Shown here: one piece after another, positions 8,248 through 16,580 of the stretch
Position numbering within the stretch: the stretch's first letter is position 1
Layout: each line of letters starts with the position of its first letter
Assembly (NCBI GenBank): GCA_030536145.1
Contig: JAUNQN010000025.1
Location: forward strand, 1 to 41,121
Length of the DNA stretch: 41,121 nucleotides
Source: Akkermansia sp.
Lineage (GTDB): Bacteria > Verrucomicrobiota > Verrucomicrobiia > Verrucomicrobiales > Akkermansiaceae
Direction of reading: 5' to 3'
The notes under the pieces: generated by a model
The model's database searches: none
Seen by the model: only the letters and a program-made list of their open reading frames with translations
What the model was told of the DNA's origin: nothing
Program-made: the position numbers and the translations under genes

Positions 8248-9612
8248 ATGCCCTCCGTACTGATCAAGACCTACGGCTGCCAGATGAACGAGCGAGACTC
8301 CGAACAAGTTGCCAGCATGTTCCTGGCCGGCGGCTACACGCTCACCCAAGACGAGAAGGAAGCGGATGTCATCCTCATCAACACCTGCGCCGTGCGTGAA
8401 AAGGCGGAGCTGAAGGCCCTGGGCAAGATGGGCCTGCTCTGCGCCCGCCCCGCGGCCAAGCCCTGGGTGGTGTACGGGTTCATGGGCTGCATGTGCCAGA
8501 GCCGCGCCCAATCCCTGTTCCGGGATATAGAGCGCCTGGACGTGGTGACCGGCACCCGCCACTACCACAACGTGTACGCCATCTGCAACCGCCTGCTGCG
8601 CAGCCGCCTGGGCATGAATATCACGGAGCCCCTGCGCCGCGGTGCCCACATCTGCGAGGTGGGAGAGGTGGAGGGATTCCAGAACGAGATCCGGGACCAC
8701 CTGCCCCCCGCCGGCAGCTGCACCGCCTTTGTCTCCATCATGCAGGGCTGTGAAATGCGCTGCTCCTACTGCATTGTCCCCAGCACCCGCGGCGCAGAGT
8801 GCAGCCGCCCCGCGCAGGATATCATCCGCGAGGTGCGGGAGCTGGTGGACCGCGGCGTGAAGGAGGTGACCCTGCTGGGCCAGATTGTGAACCGCTACGG
8901 CAAGGACGAGCCCGTCGTGGACGGCAAGTCCGCCTTTGTGCGCCTGCTGGAATCCCTGCATGACATCGACGGCCTGGAGCGCCTGCGCTTCACCTCCCCC
9001 CACCCCATCGGGTTCCGGGAGGACCTGGTGAACGCCTACACATACCTGCCCAAGCTCTGCAGCCACATCCACTTCCCCATGCAGAGCGGCAGCGACCGCA
9101 TCCTGCAGCTCATGCGCCGCCCGTACAAGAACGAGAAATACCTCCGCCTCTGCGAGTCCATGCGAGAGGCGCGCCCGGACCTGGCCATCACCACGGATAT
9201 CATCGTGGGTTTCCCCGGGGAGACGGACGAGGACTACCAGGAGACCAAGGCCGCCGTGGAGCGCATCCAGTTCGACAACGCCTTCATCTTCCAGTACTCC
9301 CCCCGCCGGGATACCGTGGCCGCCGCCATGAACAACCAAATCTGCCTGCGCGTGAAAGAGGAGCGCAACCATGACCTGCTGGAAACCGTGAACCGTATAG
9401 CCACCGCACGGAACATGGCCCTGGTGGGCACGGAGCAGAGCATCCTGGTGGAAGGACCCAGCAAGACCAACCCGGACCGCCTGCAGGGCCGCACCTCCCA
9501 GAACAAGCCCGTCATCATCCCCGGCGGCACCGCACAGGTGGGCACCATAGCCCCCGTGCGCATCACGGAATGCACCGGATTCACCCTGTACGGGGAAGTG
9601 ACAACAGATTGA
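8248..9612 (+). CDS. miaB: tRNA-2-methylthio-N6-dimethylallyladenosine synthase
   Basis: 454 residues. A radical-SAM methylthiotransferase that adds the 2-methylthio group to i6A37 of tRNAs reading UNN codons. The N-terminal UPF0004 domain binds the auxiliary 4Fe-4S cluster through C11 (TYGCQMNERDSE), C47 (INTCAVREKAE) and C81. The radical-SAM CxxxCxxC motif is C168-C172-C175 (GCEMRCSYC). The C-terminal TRAM domain ends near 454. TYGCQMN and NTCAVREKAE favour MiaB over MtaB or RimO. It continues the cysS-led run and is followed 20 bases later by a transglutaminase-like gene. Confidence 0.95.
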   Translation: MPSVLIKTYGCQMNERDSEQVASMFLAGGYTLTQDEKEADVILINTCAVREKAELKALGKMGLLCARPAAKPWVVYGFMGCMCQSRAQSLFRDIERLDVVTGTRHYHNVYAICNRLLRSRLGMNITEPLRRGAHICEVGEVEGFQNEIRDHLPPAGSCTAFVSIMQGCEMRCSYCIVPSTRGAECSRPAQDIIREVRELVDRGVKEVTLLGQIVNRYGKDEPVVDGKSAFVRLLESLHDIDGLERLRFTSPHPIGFREDLVNAYTYLPKLCSHIHFPMQSGSDRILQLMRRPYKNEKYLRLCESMREARPDLAITTDIIVGFPGETDEDYQETKAAVERIQFDNAFIFQYSPRRDTVAAAMNNQICLRVKEERNHDLLETVNRIATARNMALVGTEQSILVEGPSKTNPDRLQGRTSQNKPVIIPGGTAQVGTIAPVRITECTGFTLYGEVTTD

Positions 9613-9632
9613 CCATAGAACATTCAGCCGCC

Positions 9633-10652
9633 ATGAAAAGCCTCTTTCTGCGTCTCTGCGTACTGGTGGGCATAGGAGCCCCCGCTGCATGCCTGGCAGG
9701 TGTGCTGCTCACCCGCCCCCTCCCCGCCACCCGGCCCGTCATGGACCTGCCGCGCGTGGAGTTCCCCTGGAGCCACGCCGTGCCCCCGCAGCTGGCCGCC
9801 GCCAGCGTGGACCCGGACCAGGTGTTCACCGAGGACCCGTGCAACTGGCGCCCCGCCATCACCCCCCTGGCGCAGGACCTGGTGAAAGACTGCCGCACCG
9901 CGCGAGAGGCCGTGCTCACCATGGCCGCCAAGCTCCCCGCCGCCACAGGCGTATACTACACCACGGACCGCCGCAAGGCCAACATGAACGCCCTGGAGGC
10001 CCTGGCGGAAAAGAAAGTTTCCTGCACCGGCCAGAGCATCCTGCTGGCCTGCGCCCTCCGCGCCGTCGGCATCCCCGCCCGCGTCTGCGGTCTGCTCACC
10101 TGGCACCACATACAGGGCAACCACACCTGGACGGAAGCCTGGTTCGACGGCGAATGGCACATGATCGAGTTCAACGAGAAGGACTTCAACAGCGCCTGGG
10201 TCATGAGCTACATCGGCATGCTGGACCCCTCCGTGCCCTTTGAGCACATCAAGGCCGTCACCCCGGACGGCAAGGACACCTTCTACCCCCCGCTCATTGC
10301 TGCACAGATCGGCCTGCCCCCCACCGCCGCAGAGGACGTGACGGAGCGCTACATGGAGCTCTCCCGCCGCTGGCATGAGCAAAACGGCCAGCCCGCCAAC
10401 GTGCAGCGCCTGCTGGTGGATGTGCAGCCCCGCACCGCAGAGCCCCGCACCATCATCCTGCTGGCAGCAGACGGCACGGAGATAGACCGCGGCACACTCC
10501 CCCTTGTTTCCGACGACGCCAACAAGCTCACCACCCTGAACCTGCCCCGCACCGGGCAATGCTACCTCCAGCTCCCCGGCTCCCCGGACAAACTCCCTGT
10601 GCAGGCTACCCAGAACGCCGTGCAAATGCTCCGCCTGAAAGCGGACAAGTAG
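9633..10652 (+). CDS. Exported transglutaminase-like (papain-fold) protein
   Basis: 339 residues. An N-terminal hydrophobic segment (about 4-27) indicates export or membrane anchoring. The transglutaminase-like core has the catalytic Cys in KKVSCTGQS (C131), followed by ALRAVGIPARVCGL, and the His in GNHTWTEAWFDG (H164). The third residue, usually Asp, is replaced by the stretch EFNE near 179-182, so either E179 or N181 may complete the triad. Such domains act as peptidases or cross-linkers of proteins and peptidoglycan; the substrate is unknown. The C-terminal third (about 250-339) looks like a separate beta-rich domain. I chose ATG 9633 because it opens the signal segment. Last gene of the cysS-led run. 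Confidence 0.75.
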   Translation: MKSLFLRLCVLVGIGAPAACLAGVLLTRPLPATRPVMDLPRVEFPWSHAVPPQLAAASVDPDQVFTEDPCNWRPAITPLAQDLVKDCRTAREAVLTMAAKLPAATGVYYTTDRRKANMNALEALAEKKVSCTGQSILLACALRAVGIPARVCGLLTWHHIQGNHTWTEAWFDGEWHMIEFNEKDFNSAWVMSYIGMLDPSVPFEHIKAVTPDGKDTFYPPLIAAQIGLPPTAAEDVTERYMELSRRWHEQNGQPANVQRLLVDVQPRTAEPRTIILLAADGTEIDRGTLPLVSDDANKLTTLNLPRTGQCYLQLPGSPDKLPVQATQNAVQMLRLKADK

Positions 10653-10855
10653 GCAATGAATAGTCAATTTCCATACGGCATCGCGCGCGTACCGCAAATC
10701 AAAATCTTACCGCATATCCATATCAGGCGACCAACAAAGGGTCTTTGCCTAGCTCCTTGCTGCTGATTTCGAGAAAACATTTCATACTATGCTGCCGCCC
10801 GATTTTTGGACACGGCTCCCTATGCCGTAAAAACGGGTCCGGGCGCGTTCCGTGC

Positions 10856-10884
10856 TTGCCATGGCGCGCGGCGTGTGGTAGAGT
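10856..10884 (+). promoter_or_regulatory. Promoter of the GH29 fucosidase gene
   Basis: -35 TTGCCA (10856-10861), 17-base spacer, -10 TAGAGT (10879-10884), with the ATG at 10895 (10 bases after the -10). The 200 bases upstream (10653-10855) contain no gene or clear structure. Confidence 0.6.
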
Positions 10885-10894
10885 GCGGAAAGAT

Positions 10895-12349
10895 ATGGCA
10901 ACCAAGAACATAACGACCTTGATGGCTGCGCTGTGCCTGAGCATGGGCATGGGCGCGCAGGCAGAACCCGCCGCCGCACCCGCGCCCGCAGCGAAGGCTC
11001 AGGAGGGCACCGCCGCCCTCCCCTGGGAGGAAAGCACCGCACAGCGTGATGCGCGCATGCAGTGGTGGCGCGATGCCAAGTTCGGCATGTTCATCCATTA
11101 CGGCATCTACTCCGGCCTGGCGGGCCAGTACAAGGGCCGCAAGGGCGGCGCAGAGTGGATCCAGACCAACCTGGGCCTCAGCTCCCGGGAGTATGCGGAG
11201 GAAGCCCTGCCCAAGTTCTGCCCAGCCCCCGGCTGCACGGACCAGTGGGCCGAGCTGGCCAAGGCCGCCGGCTGCCGGTACGCCGTGCTCACCTCCAAGC
11301 ACCATGACGGGTTCGGCCTCTTTGATTCCGCGCAAACAGACTACTGCACGGGCAAGACCATCAAGCGGGACCTGGTGAAGGAATTTGCAGACTCCTTCCG
11401 CAGCCGCGGCATGAAAGTGGGCCTGTACCACAGCGTCATCGACTGGCACCACCAGGACTACGACAACACCATCCCCAGCCGCCTGCCCTACCCCGGCAAC
11501 CAGGCCAAGGAACTCAAGGAGGCGGGAATCCCCCGCAACCAGGAATCCTACATCAAGTACCTGCACGCCCAGGTAAGGGAGCTCTGCACCAAGTACGGTG
11601 AGCTCAGCATACTCTGGTGGGACTACTCCAACGGCCAGGCAGAGGGAGAGCGCGCCTGGAAGGCCAAGGAGCTCATGACCATGGTGCACCGCCTGCAGCC
11701 CGGCATCATCATGAACAACCGCCTCTTTGCCTTCAACGGGCTTTCCGCAGACAGCGACGGCACCGGCCTGGACCCCGCCAAGGGAGACTTTATCACCCCG
11801 GAAAAGCGCGTGCCCGCCTCCGGGTTCCCGGACATGGACTGGGAATCCTGCATGACCGTGGGCAACCAGTGGGGCTACAGCGTGGATGACCACGGCCTGA
11901 AATCCCCCCGCACCGTCATCTCCAAGCTGGAGGAATGCTGCGCCAAGGGCGGCAATTTCCTGCTCAACATAGGACCCAAGGCAGACGGTTCCGTGCCGGA
12001 GGACATCGTGAAGGTGTTCCACCGCGTGGGAGATTGGATGCAGGTGAACAGCGAGGCCGTGTACGGCAGCCGCGGCGTGCTGGACCTGGCCGGTGCCACC
12101 GGGTTCTCCGGCGCCAGCCGCGTGGGCGGCACCATGTACTGTTTCCTGCCCGCAGAGGCCAAGGGCAAGCCCGCATCCCTGCCCGCAGCCGCCATCCCCG
12201 CCGGCTGCACCGCCGCCATCCTCGGCCAGCCCGCCTGCCGGGTGGACATGCAGCAGAGCGGTGCCAACGTGCAATTCACCATCCCCGCCGACGCCTGGGA
12301 CAACGCCGTGGAGAACCTCCCCGTCCTCAAGCTCACCCCGGCCAAATAA
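10895..12349 (+). CDS. Secreted alpha-L-fucosidase, family GH29
   Basis: 484 residues. A signal peptide (about 1-23, ending GAQA) and an Ala/Pro linker are followed by the catalytic barrel. GH29 signatures: WWRDAKFGMFIHYGIYS near the start, SKHHDGF (residues 134-140), and the nucleophile Asp in ILWWDYSN (D243). A beta-sandwich-like C-terminal region follows. It hydrolyses terminal alpha-L-fucose with retention of configuration; on mucins that means alpha-1,3/1,4 or alpha-1,2 linkages depending on subfamily, which I cannot assign. I chose ATG 10895 because of the signal peptide and the promoter directly upstream. It is transcribed alone and ends at a strong terminator. Confidence 0.93.
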   Translation: MATKNITTLMAALCLSMGMGAQAEPAAAPAPAAKAQEGTAALPWEESTAQRDARMQWWRDAKFGMFIHYGIYSGLAGQYKGRKGGAEWIQTNLGLSSREYAEEALPKFCPAPGCTDQWAELAKAAGCRYAVLTSKHHDGFGLFDSAQTDYCTGKTIKRDLVKEFADSFRSRGMKVGLYHSVIDWHHQDYDNTIPSRLPYPGNQAKELKEAGIPRNQESYIKYLHAQVRELCTKYGELSILWWDYSNGQAEGERAWKAKELMTMVHRLQPGIIMNNRLFAFNGLSADSDGTGLDPAKGDFITPEKRVPASGFPDMDWESCMTVGNQWGYSVDDHGLKSPRTVISKLEECCAKGGNFLLNIGPKADGSVPEDIVKVFHRVGDWMQVNSEAVYGSRGVLDLAGATGFSGASRVGGTMYCFLPAEAKGKPASLPAAAIPAGCTAAILGQPACRVDMQQSGANVQFTIPADAWDNAVENLPVLKLTPAK

Positions 12350-12375
12350 CCCCGGCTGCAAAACCCGCCTTCCCC

Positions 12376-12405
12376 CGCCGCTCCCCCACGGGAGCGGCGT
12401 TTTTT
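12376..12405 (+). terminator. Intrinsic terminator of the GH29 gene
   Basis: Perfect 10-bp stem CGCCGCTCCC / GGGAGCGGCG with a CCAC loop, followed by at least six T residues; 26 bases after the fucosidase stop. Confidence 0.9.
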
Positions 12406-12456
12406 ATCTGAACACTCCGCTATCCTCAGCCCCTCTCCGGGCTTATCCGGGGCGTC

Positions 12457-12750
12457 TTACCTGGCGCCGGAGCACCACGCACTATACGCCTTTTCGGCAA
12501 GCTCCGCTTCGGTGAGCCGGGTGTAGTCCTCAAGCGCATTGCCGATGAACGCCATGTAGCACCGGTTGCATTCGTACGTATCATCACCGCTTTCATAAAA
12601 CGAGTCCACAGACATGAGAATCTTTCCCTCATCCCAGAACACGAGGCAGCCGTATTTCTCATCTGCGCTGCCACCCCAGGGGAAACAGCCCTTGTGTTTT
12701 TCCAATACGGCGATGACATCCTTTTTCTTGACTTCAAACCATGGGTCCAT
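12457..12750 (-). CDS. Small uncharacterised acidic protein
   Basis: 97 residues starting MDPWFEVKKKDVIAVLEKH, with no signal peptide. It has Cys at several points (GCFPWGG, YGCLVF, YECNRCYM) and a C-terminal helix. I do not recognise the family; size and composition resemble small immunity or SUKH-like proteins, but that is only an impression. The gene is credible: it has a Shine-Dalgarno sequence (AAAGGAT, 7 bases before ATG) and a consensus promoter at 12781-12809. It is transcribed against the fucosidase gene, and its composition differs from the GC-rich core, so it probably belongs to the accessory island. Confidence 0.7.
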   Translation of the reverse strand: MDPWFEVKKKDVIAVLEKHKGCFPWGGSADEKYGCLVFWDEGKILMSVDSFYESGDDTYECNRCYMAFIGNALEDYTRLTEAELAEKAYSAWCSGAR

Positions 12751-12780
12751 AGAAATATCCTTTCCCGGTAACGTATCCCC

Positions 12781-12809
12781 CTATATCACAAGTGACGCCC
12801 ATGTGTCAA
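12781..12809 (-). promoter_or_regulatory. Promoter of the 97-residue protein
   Basis: Read on the minus strand: -35 TTGACA (12804-12809), 17-base spacer, -10 ATATAG (12781-12786). The start codon is at 12750, giving a leader of roughly 25 bases with a Shine-Dalgarno sequence, unlike the near-leaderless core genes. Confidence 0.7.
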
Positions 12810-12927
12810 TCCGTTTTTCATTTTGGGCAAACTTGGTGGATTGGTGGTGATGAAGCCGATTGGTCTGCGGGCCGGGCCCGGCTTCAAGTCTCCTCGCTCC
12901 GCTCGTCGCTTTTTACGCCGAGGCAGG

Positions 12928-12978
12928 TTTCGTCTACGCGCCGTCAGGCCTAACCGGCCTGCCTAGGCGTAGACGAAA
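12928..12978. repeat. Nested imperfect palindrome
   Basis: Outer arms TTTCGTCTACGC (12928-12939) and GCGTAGACGAAA (12967-12978) are perfect complements. Five-base asymmetric spacers on each side (GCCGT, CCTAG) lead to inner arms CAGGCC and GGCCTG around TAACC. A competing stem also exists: ACGCCGAGGCAGG just upstream pairs 12 of 13 with CCTGCCTAGGCGT. The element has no coding potential and could be an intergenic repeat, an attachment or recombination site, or a structured RNA. Confidence 0.6.
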
Positions 12979-13008
12979 ACCGCATCAGGTTCCCTGATGC
13001 GGTTTTCG
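12974..13008. terminator. Perfect 16-bp hairpin, probably a bidirectional terminator
   Basis: Arms of 16 bases (CGAAAACCGCATCAGG and its exact complement) surround a three-base TTC loop, with A and T runs built into the arm ends. It overlaps the right arm of the nested palindrome by five bases, so the two structures compete. Confidence 0.65.
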
Positions 13009-13434
13009 ACGAAGCCTGGAGCTAAAATTGAGGGAACGGCGAAATCATCAGAGGCACCAAATTTTAGAGATTTTTCGAACTTTTAGGTTCCCATACTTTT
13101 TTGCATTTTTGCAAGAGATTAAGTATCAATAAAAATTTGGTTCGATAAAAATGTTATTTTGTGTACCCCTCCGAGCTTGTATGTGATATCACCCCTTAGA
13201 AAAGCGGAAGTAGGTGCATTCGGGACTCGCATCGAAGCGCAGTATAAGTCCGCAGTCTGCTTAGTGGTGTTCTTGATGGTCGGAGAAGAAGAAAAAATCC
13301 TACACTTACCGCAGACTGTAAAAATATGAAAGCTCTTTTGAAAAAGTTGCTCCTGTTCTAACTCTTCGACAGGAGGAAAACTTTTGGAACTCTCAAATAA
13401 CAAGCAAGTGTTCGTTTTGAGGTTTCGATAAAGA
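13009..13434. other. Gene-free AT-rich stretch at the island's left side
   Basis: No convincing gene here. AT-rich sequence with short open stretches on both strands; the longest, on the minus strand to 13475, overlaps the start of the next gene antisense and lacks recognisable motifs. It may be the decayed 5' part of the polyvalent-protein gene that follows, but I see no conserved motif to prove it. Confidence 0.5.
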
Positions 13435-14718
13435 TTGCGCTCGACTTTTTCGGGGATTAAGGTGGATACTCTCATGGTGCCTATCTACCGATACCTTGAT
13501 GCTCACCAAGATTTCGATGAGAAGGATGTGCGTGATTTTCTGCGCAAAGAGAAGCCGTTTTCGGTTCTTGATTACGGCAAGGATGCGTGGAGATTGCAGG
13601 ATGTGATGGTTGCAGATGAGCTGTATGCCTCATACCCTATTCTGAAAAACGCGCTCATTCATTTCGAAAAATTGGAAAGAGGATTGTTCGGTATGGCTCG
13701 CGGTGGAGCGATAACACTAAATAGCAGAAATGATGATAACGAACAGAAAAGAACGATTGTTCATGAGGTCCAACACGTCATCCAAGAACTCGAGGGGGTT
13801 GCGACAGGCGGTTCGGAAGATTTTGCGCGTTCTGTCCTCGAAGACGCTATTTCGTACGCTGAAGCTAGACGGGGTGATGCTCAGGCTGCGCTCGAATCTT
13901 ACGAGAAAATACGTGGACCCCAGGGTCTGCATCGACCCGATTATGCCAAAAGGGTCAAGGAAGCCGATGATAGGGTTAAAGAACTCGAAGCGTTAAGGAA
14001 CGCTAATCTTTCCGATTTTGATTTATATGAACGCCTTGCCGGTGAAATTGAGGCGCGAAATGTAGAACAACGACTGGATTTAAGCGAAAGAAGGCGCTTT
14101 CTTAATCCCTTCAATTACACGCTTGATACAAGGGCGGGAGAGGCTATACCGTACAACAGCGAATGGCTGAATATCACGTTCAGCATGGAAGGCGAGATGG
14201 CGGCATTAAAGGATGCTGCTATCGCTGACGGCACGTTCATGACCGCACCGAACGGGAAGCCGACGAAGCTGACGGAACGGCAGTGGTTGCAGGTGCGCAC
14301 CAAGGCGTTCAAAAAATGGTTTGGGGACTGGGAGAATGACACTGAAAACGCAAGCAAGGTGCTGGATGAGAACGGGGAGCCGCGGGTGTTCTACCACGGC
14401 AGTTGGTGGGATACGCTAGCAGAGAAGCCGGGGGATCGTGTGTTCGATATCAATTTCCTTGGTTCTGCTTCCGGTGACAATGGGTATTTTGGCAATGGGT
14501 TCTATTTTGTGTTTGATGCCCGCGAGGCTAAGTTTTACGGCGGGATTGTGAACGAGTATTTCCTGAACATGAGGAACCCGCTTTATGTGCAGGAGGAGTT
14601 GGACACTATTGATGGATATAGGCCGCCGTATGCTTCGGACTTTGCGCTGATTCTCAATTTGTCTCGCTGTTTCCCCGATTTGGTGAAGGATAAAAGGCTC
14701 TCTTATGTAAACACTTAA
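13435..14718 (+). CDS. Fragment of a phage/ICE-type polyvalent protein (zincin-like and ART-like domains)
   Basis: 427 residues, apparently cut at both ends. A zincin motif HEVQH (residues 110-114) sits in a segment of the kind seen in very large polyvalent proteins of phages and conjugative elements. A charged coiled coil follows (about 140-215). Near 275-380 is the arrangement seen before ADP-ribosyltransferase-like (ART-PolyVal) domains: WLQVRTKAFKKWFGDWE, then ENGEPRVFYHGS, then GYFGNGFYFVFD. Such proteins usually exceed 1000 residues; here an in-frame stop lies just before 13435, and the frame ends within the ART-like region, next to an IS66 remnant. Start uncertain: TTG 13435, or ATG 13474. 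Codon use is far more AT-rich than in the flanking genes. Probably a non-functional relic. Confidence 0.6.
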   Translation: MRSTFSGIKVDTLMVPIYRYLDAHQDFDEKDVRDFLRKEKPFSVLDYGKDAWRLQDVMVADELYASYPILKNALIHFEKLERGLFGMARGGAITLNSRNDDNEQKRTIVHEVQHVIQELEGVATGGSEDFARSVLEDAISYAEARRGDAQAALESYEKIRGPQGLHRPDYAKRVKEADDRVKELEALRNANLSDFDLYERLAGEIEARNVEQRLDLSERRRFLNPFNYTLDTRAGEAIPYNSEWLNITFSMEGEMAALKDAAIADGTFMTAPNGKPTKLTERQWLQVRTKAFKKWFGDWENDTENASKVLDENGEPRVFYHGSWWDTLAEKPGDRVFDINFLGSASGDNGYFGNGFYFVFDAREAKFYGGIVNEYFLNMRNPLYVQEELDTIDGYRPPYASDFALILNLSRCFPDLVKDKRLSYVNT

Positions 14719-14742
14719 CCAGTGACCTGCACACGTAATCCC

Positions 14743-14967
14743 TCAAACAGTACGCTCCTTAACCGTCTCTTGCGGCTGTGGCATGGCTGAGGGGTAGAGG
14801 TCGCGATAGTCGCCTCGGTAGTTGGGGAGGCGGTCGAGTACCCATGTCAGCCATGCAAGGCTGTCTACCTTGCACCGTTTGCATTCCTCCATCATCGTGT
14901 AGAGGATGGCTGAGCGCTGCCCTGCTTCGGGGGCACCGATAAAGAGGCAGTTCTTGCGTCCAATCGC
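14743..14967 (-). mobile_element. C-terminal remnant of an IS66-family transposase
   Basis: Minus-strand reading gives AIGRKNCLFIGAPEAGQRSA, then YTMMEECKRCKVDSLAWL and VLDRLP. This matches the C-terminal region of IS66 TnpC (the GRKN-LF-G-P-GA, Y-L-E-CK and P-YL motifs). About 75 residues remain; the catalytic DDE core, TnpA and TnpB are missing. Upstream the frame passes without interruption into an unrelated membrane-protein sequence, so the open frame is a chimera. It lies 24 bases from the broken end of the polyvalent-protein gene, which an insertion here probably truncated. No terminal inverted repeat could be paired. Confidence 0.65.
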
Positions 14968-15398
14968 TTCCCATATCAGCAGCGCATGCCCGTCCGCCAG
15001 CTGCCACAGTTCAATATCTCGCAGCTCTCGGCTTTGGGGCTTCTTTTCCGCATCGTACAGACGGACGGGGAGTGGGCAGCGGTAGCGTTTCATCACCGCG
15101 TGTCCGTGGCAGTATGCATCTTCCCGCCCGTCAATCACATGGTCTTGGGTGTAGGGGCGGCGTGTAAATCCTGCGCAGCGCGTTGCACCCATGCTGCATC
15201 TGCCTTCAGCAGCCAGTACTGCCCGAATTCATTCTGCTCAAAATCAACAATGGTTGGCTGCGGACCCACCCACGGCTCTACCCGATGCCATGTCGATGTC
15301 CCGGAGTCCCCAAAAAAGATAAGACCGTAGCCCACAATATAACAGGCGGCCAGCACAACAAACATGGTTGCAAACAGGGAGCGCAGGATGGTTTTCAT
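14968..15398 (-). pseudogene. Broken membrane or lipoprotein gene, frameshifted and cut by the IS66 remnant
   Basis: From ATG 15398 the product begins MKTILRSLFATMFVVLAAC, a membrane segment or lipoprotein signal (LAAC), then runs to QDLHAAPTPKTM and stops at 15135. A second minus-strand frame continues with PYTQDHVIDGREDAYCHG, then MKRYRCPLPVRLYDAEKK and IELWQLADGHALLIWE, where IS66 sequence takes over. Joining the two needs a one-step frame change near 15150-15175. Function unknown. The unique charged composition on both sides of the shift supports a single original gene rather than two. Confidence 0.55.
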
Positions 15399-15471
15399 GG
15401 TTGAAGAGGGAAGATTTTTTTGCTTGTTCCCTCCATAAAATCCGGCACAAAACCGAAAAGAGGAAATGTCT

Positions 15472-16188
15472 TTATTCCCAGCTTTGGGGAAAATGCCAGA
15501 CGTCCAGCGGGTTGATGATGTTGACGATGATGTTCAGCGGAATATCCACCGCAAAGTGGACGATACCGCCTGCAATCTCATTCATCGGGTGAACCTTGCG
15601 CGGGGGAAGGTCCGTTGCCATATAGTCGCGCAGGGTGGGGTTGTGGTCTGTTCGTAAGTGACGGTCGGTGCGTATCAGAGCCTCGCGGATAGGGTAAAGG
15701 GAGGAATCTTTGTGACTTTCTTCCATCAAGCGGCGTTCGGTACAGGCCGTGGCGCGGGAGAAGTCGAATGCGTCCGCCGGAACGGCACCACAGAGCGTGT
15801 GCGTCGGCACGGGGTACACCTGCAGCATCAGCTCCTGCCGCTCCGTGGCGGCACCCACCGTTTCTTCCGATGAAAAACGGGAGCCGGAGTATTCGCCGCG
15901 GTAATCCGGCAGAGGGCTCATTCGGTACCACGCGGCCACATGGGTCAGCGGCGCATAGGTGAGGGTGGTGCGCTCATACAGCTTGCCGTCCAGCTTGTAC
16001 AGCTCACGCTCGTTCGCGTGGCTTTGCGTCTTCTGCGGCACCTGTTCTTCGGGGTAGTTCAGCAGGGCCACCTCCGCCCCTCGGTAACGGATTTTGTCTC
16101 CGTAGTGAAAGGTCTCGCACGCTAAAAGCAGCAAAGCCGCCGCCGCTAAGATGACGGCTACGGCGGGCCGGGCATTTAGGTATCTCAT
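15472..16188 (-). CDS. Predicted lipoprotein, function unknown
   Basis: 238 residues. Signal sequence MRYLNARPAVAVILAAAALLLLAC gives a lipobox with C24, so the mature protein should be lipid-anchored. The rest is soluble apart from a hydrophobic segment near the C-terminus (GGIVHFAVDIPLNIIVNIINP), which resembles YceK-type small lipoproteins that end in a similar 'D-P-NI' segment; that resemblance is weak. I placed the start at ATG 16188 because of the lipobox; the frame is open to 16323, but the extension is not signal-like. It lies in the accessory island between broken genes and appears intact. Confidence 0.7.
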   Translation of the reverse strand: MRYLNARPAVAVILAAAALLLLACETFHYGDKIRYRGAEVALLNYPEEQVPQKTQSHANERELYKLDGKLYERTTLTYAPLTHVAAWYRMSPLPDYRGEYSGSRFSSEETVGAATERQELMLQVYPVPTHTLCGAVPADAFDFSRATACTERRLMEESHKDSSLYPIREALIRTDRHLRTDHNPTLRDYMATDLPPRKVHPMNEIAGGIVHFAVDIPLNIIVNIINPLDVWHFPQSWE

Positions 16189-16313
16189 GTGCGGATGGTA
16201 TCTCTGCACCTCGCAGAAGTCAAGGATCTTCCCGTTGATACAGGATGAGAAAAGGCGTTTTTTCGTGTATTTGGCGGCGAGGGGTGTTAATGAAAGTGTC
16301 AAGGAGATAGATA

Positions 16314-16554
16314 ATGAAGACAAATGGACGGAGGATGCTTTCCGCAGCTGCCCGCTGCCTTGCTGCGGTGGAACTGAGTTCGTGCCGTCTGGCCTTGCAT
16401 ACCTTGCCGGATTCCGTCGGGAAGCAGTTGCGATGCTGAAAAGCAGGGGGATGAGGTATACCGCTGTGAGGAGGTGCGCTATGTGAAGTTGCCCTGGTAC
16501 TATGTGCGCCCCGTGCGGATGAGTCGGAAGCGTAGGATGGGAAGGATAGATGAA
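16314..16554 (+). pseudogene. Decayed small lipoprotein gene
   Basis: A good Shine-Dalgarno (AAGGAG) lies 8 bases before ATG 16314. The product starts MKTNGRRMLSAAARCLAAVELSSC, which looks like a lipoprotein signal with a Cys at residue 24, but stops at 16437-16439 after 41 residues. A +1 change of frame just before the stop continues as AEKQGDEVYRCEEVRYVKLP, then WYYVRPVRMSRKRRMGR, a coherent protein-like sequence. The end is not defined; the open frame runs on through a hairpin. Probably a short lipoprotein gene inactivated by an indel. Confidence 0.45.
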
Positions 16555-16580
16555 CTTTTTTCGACTACCACAAAAGAACA

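Noticed and set aside
12800..12927. Direct repeat of the tRNA-Ala 3' end at the left border of the island
   Set aside because: I compared the tRNA 3' sequence with this region and found no match of useful length, so no att site is claimed.
13119..13475. Minus-strand frame of 118 codons in the AT-rich gap
   Set aside because: It overlaps the start of the polyvalent-protein fragment antisense, has no recognisable motif and no Shine-Dalgarno that I could see.
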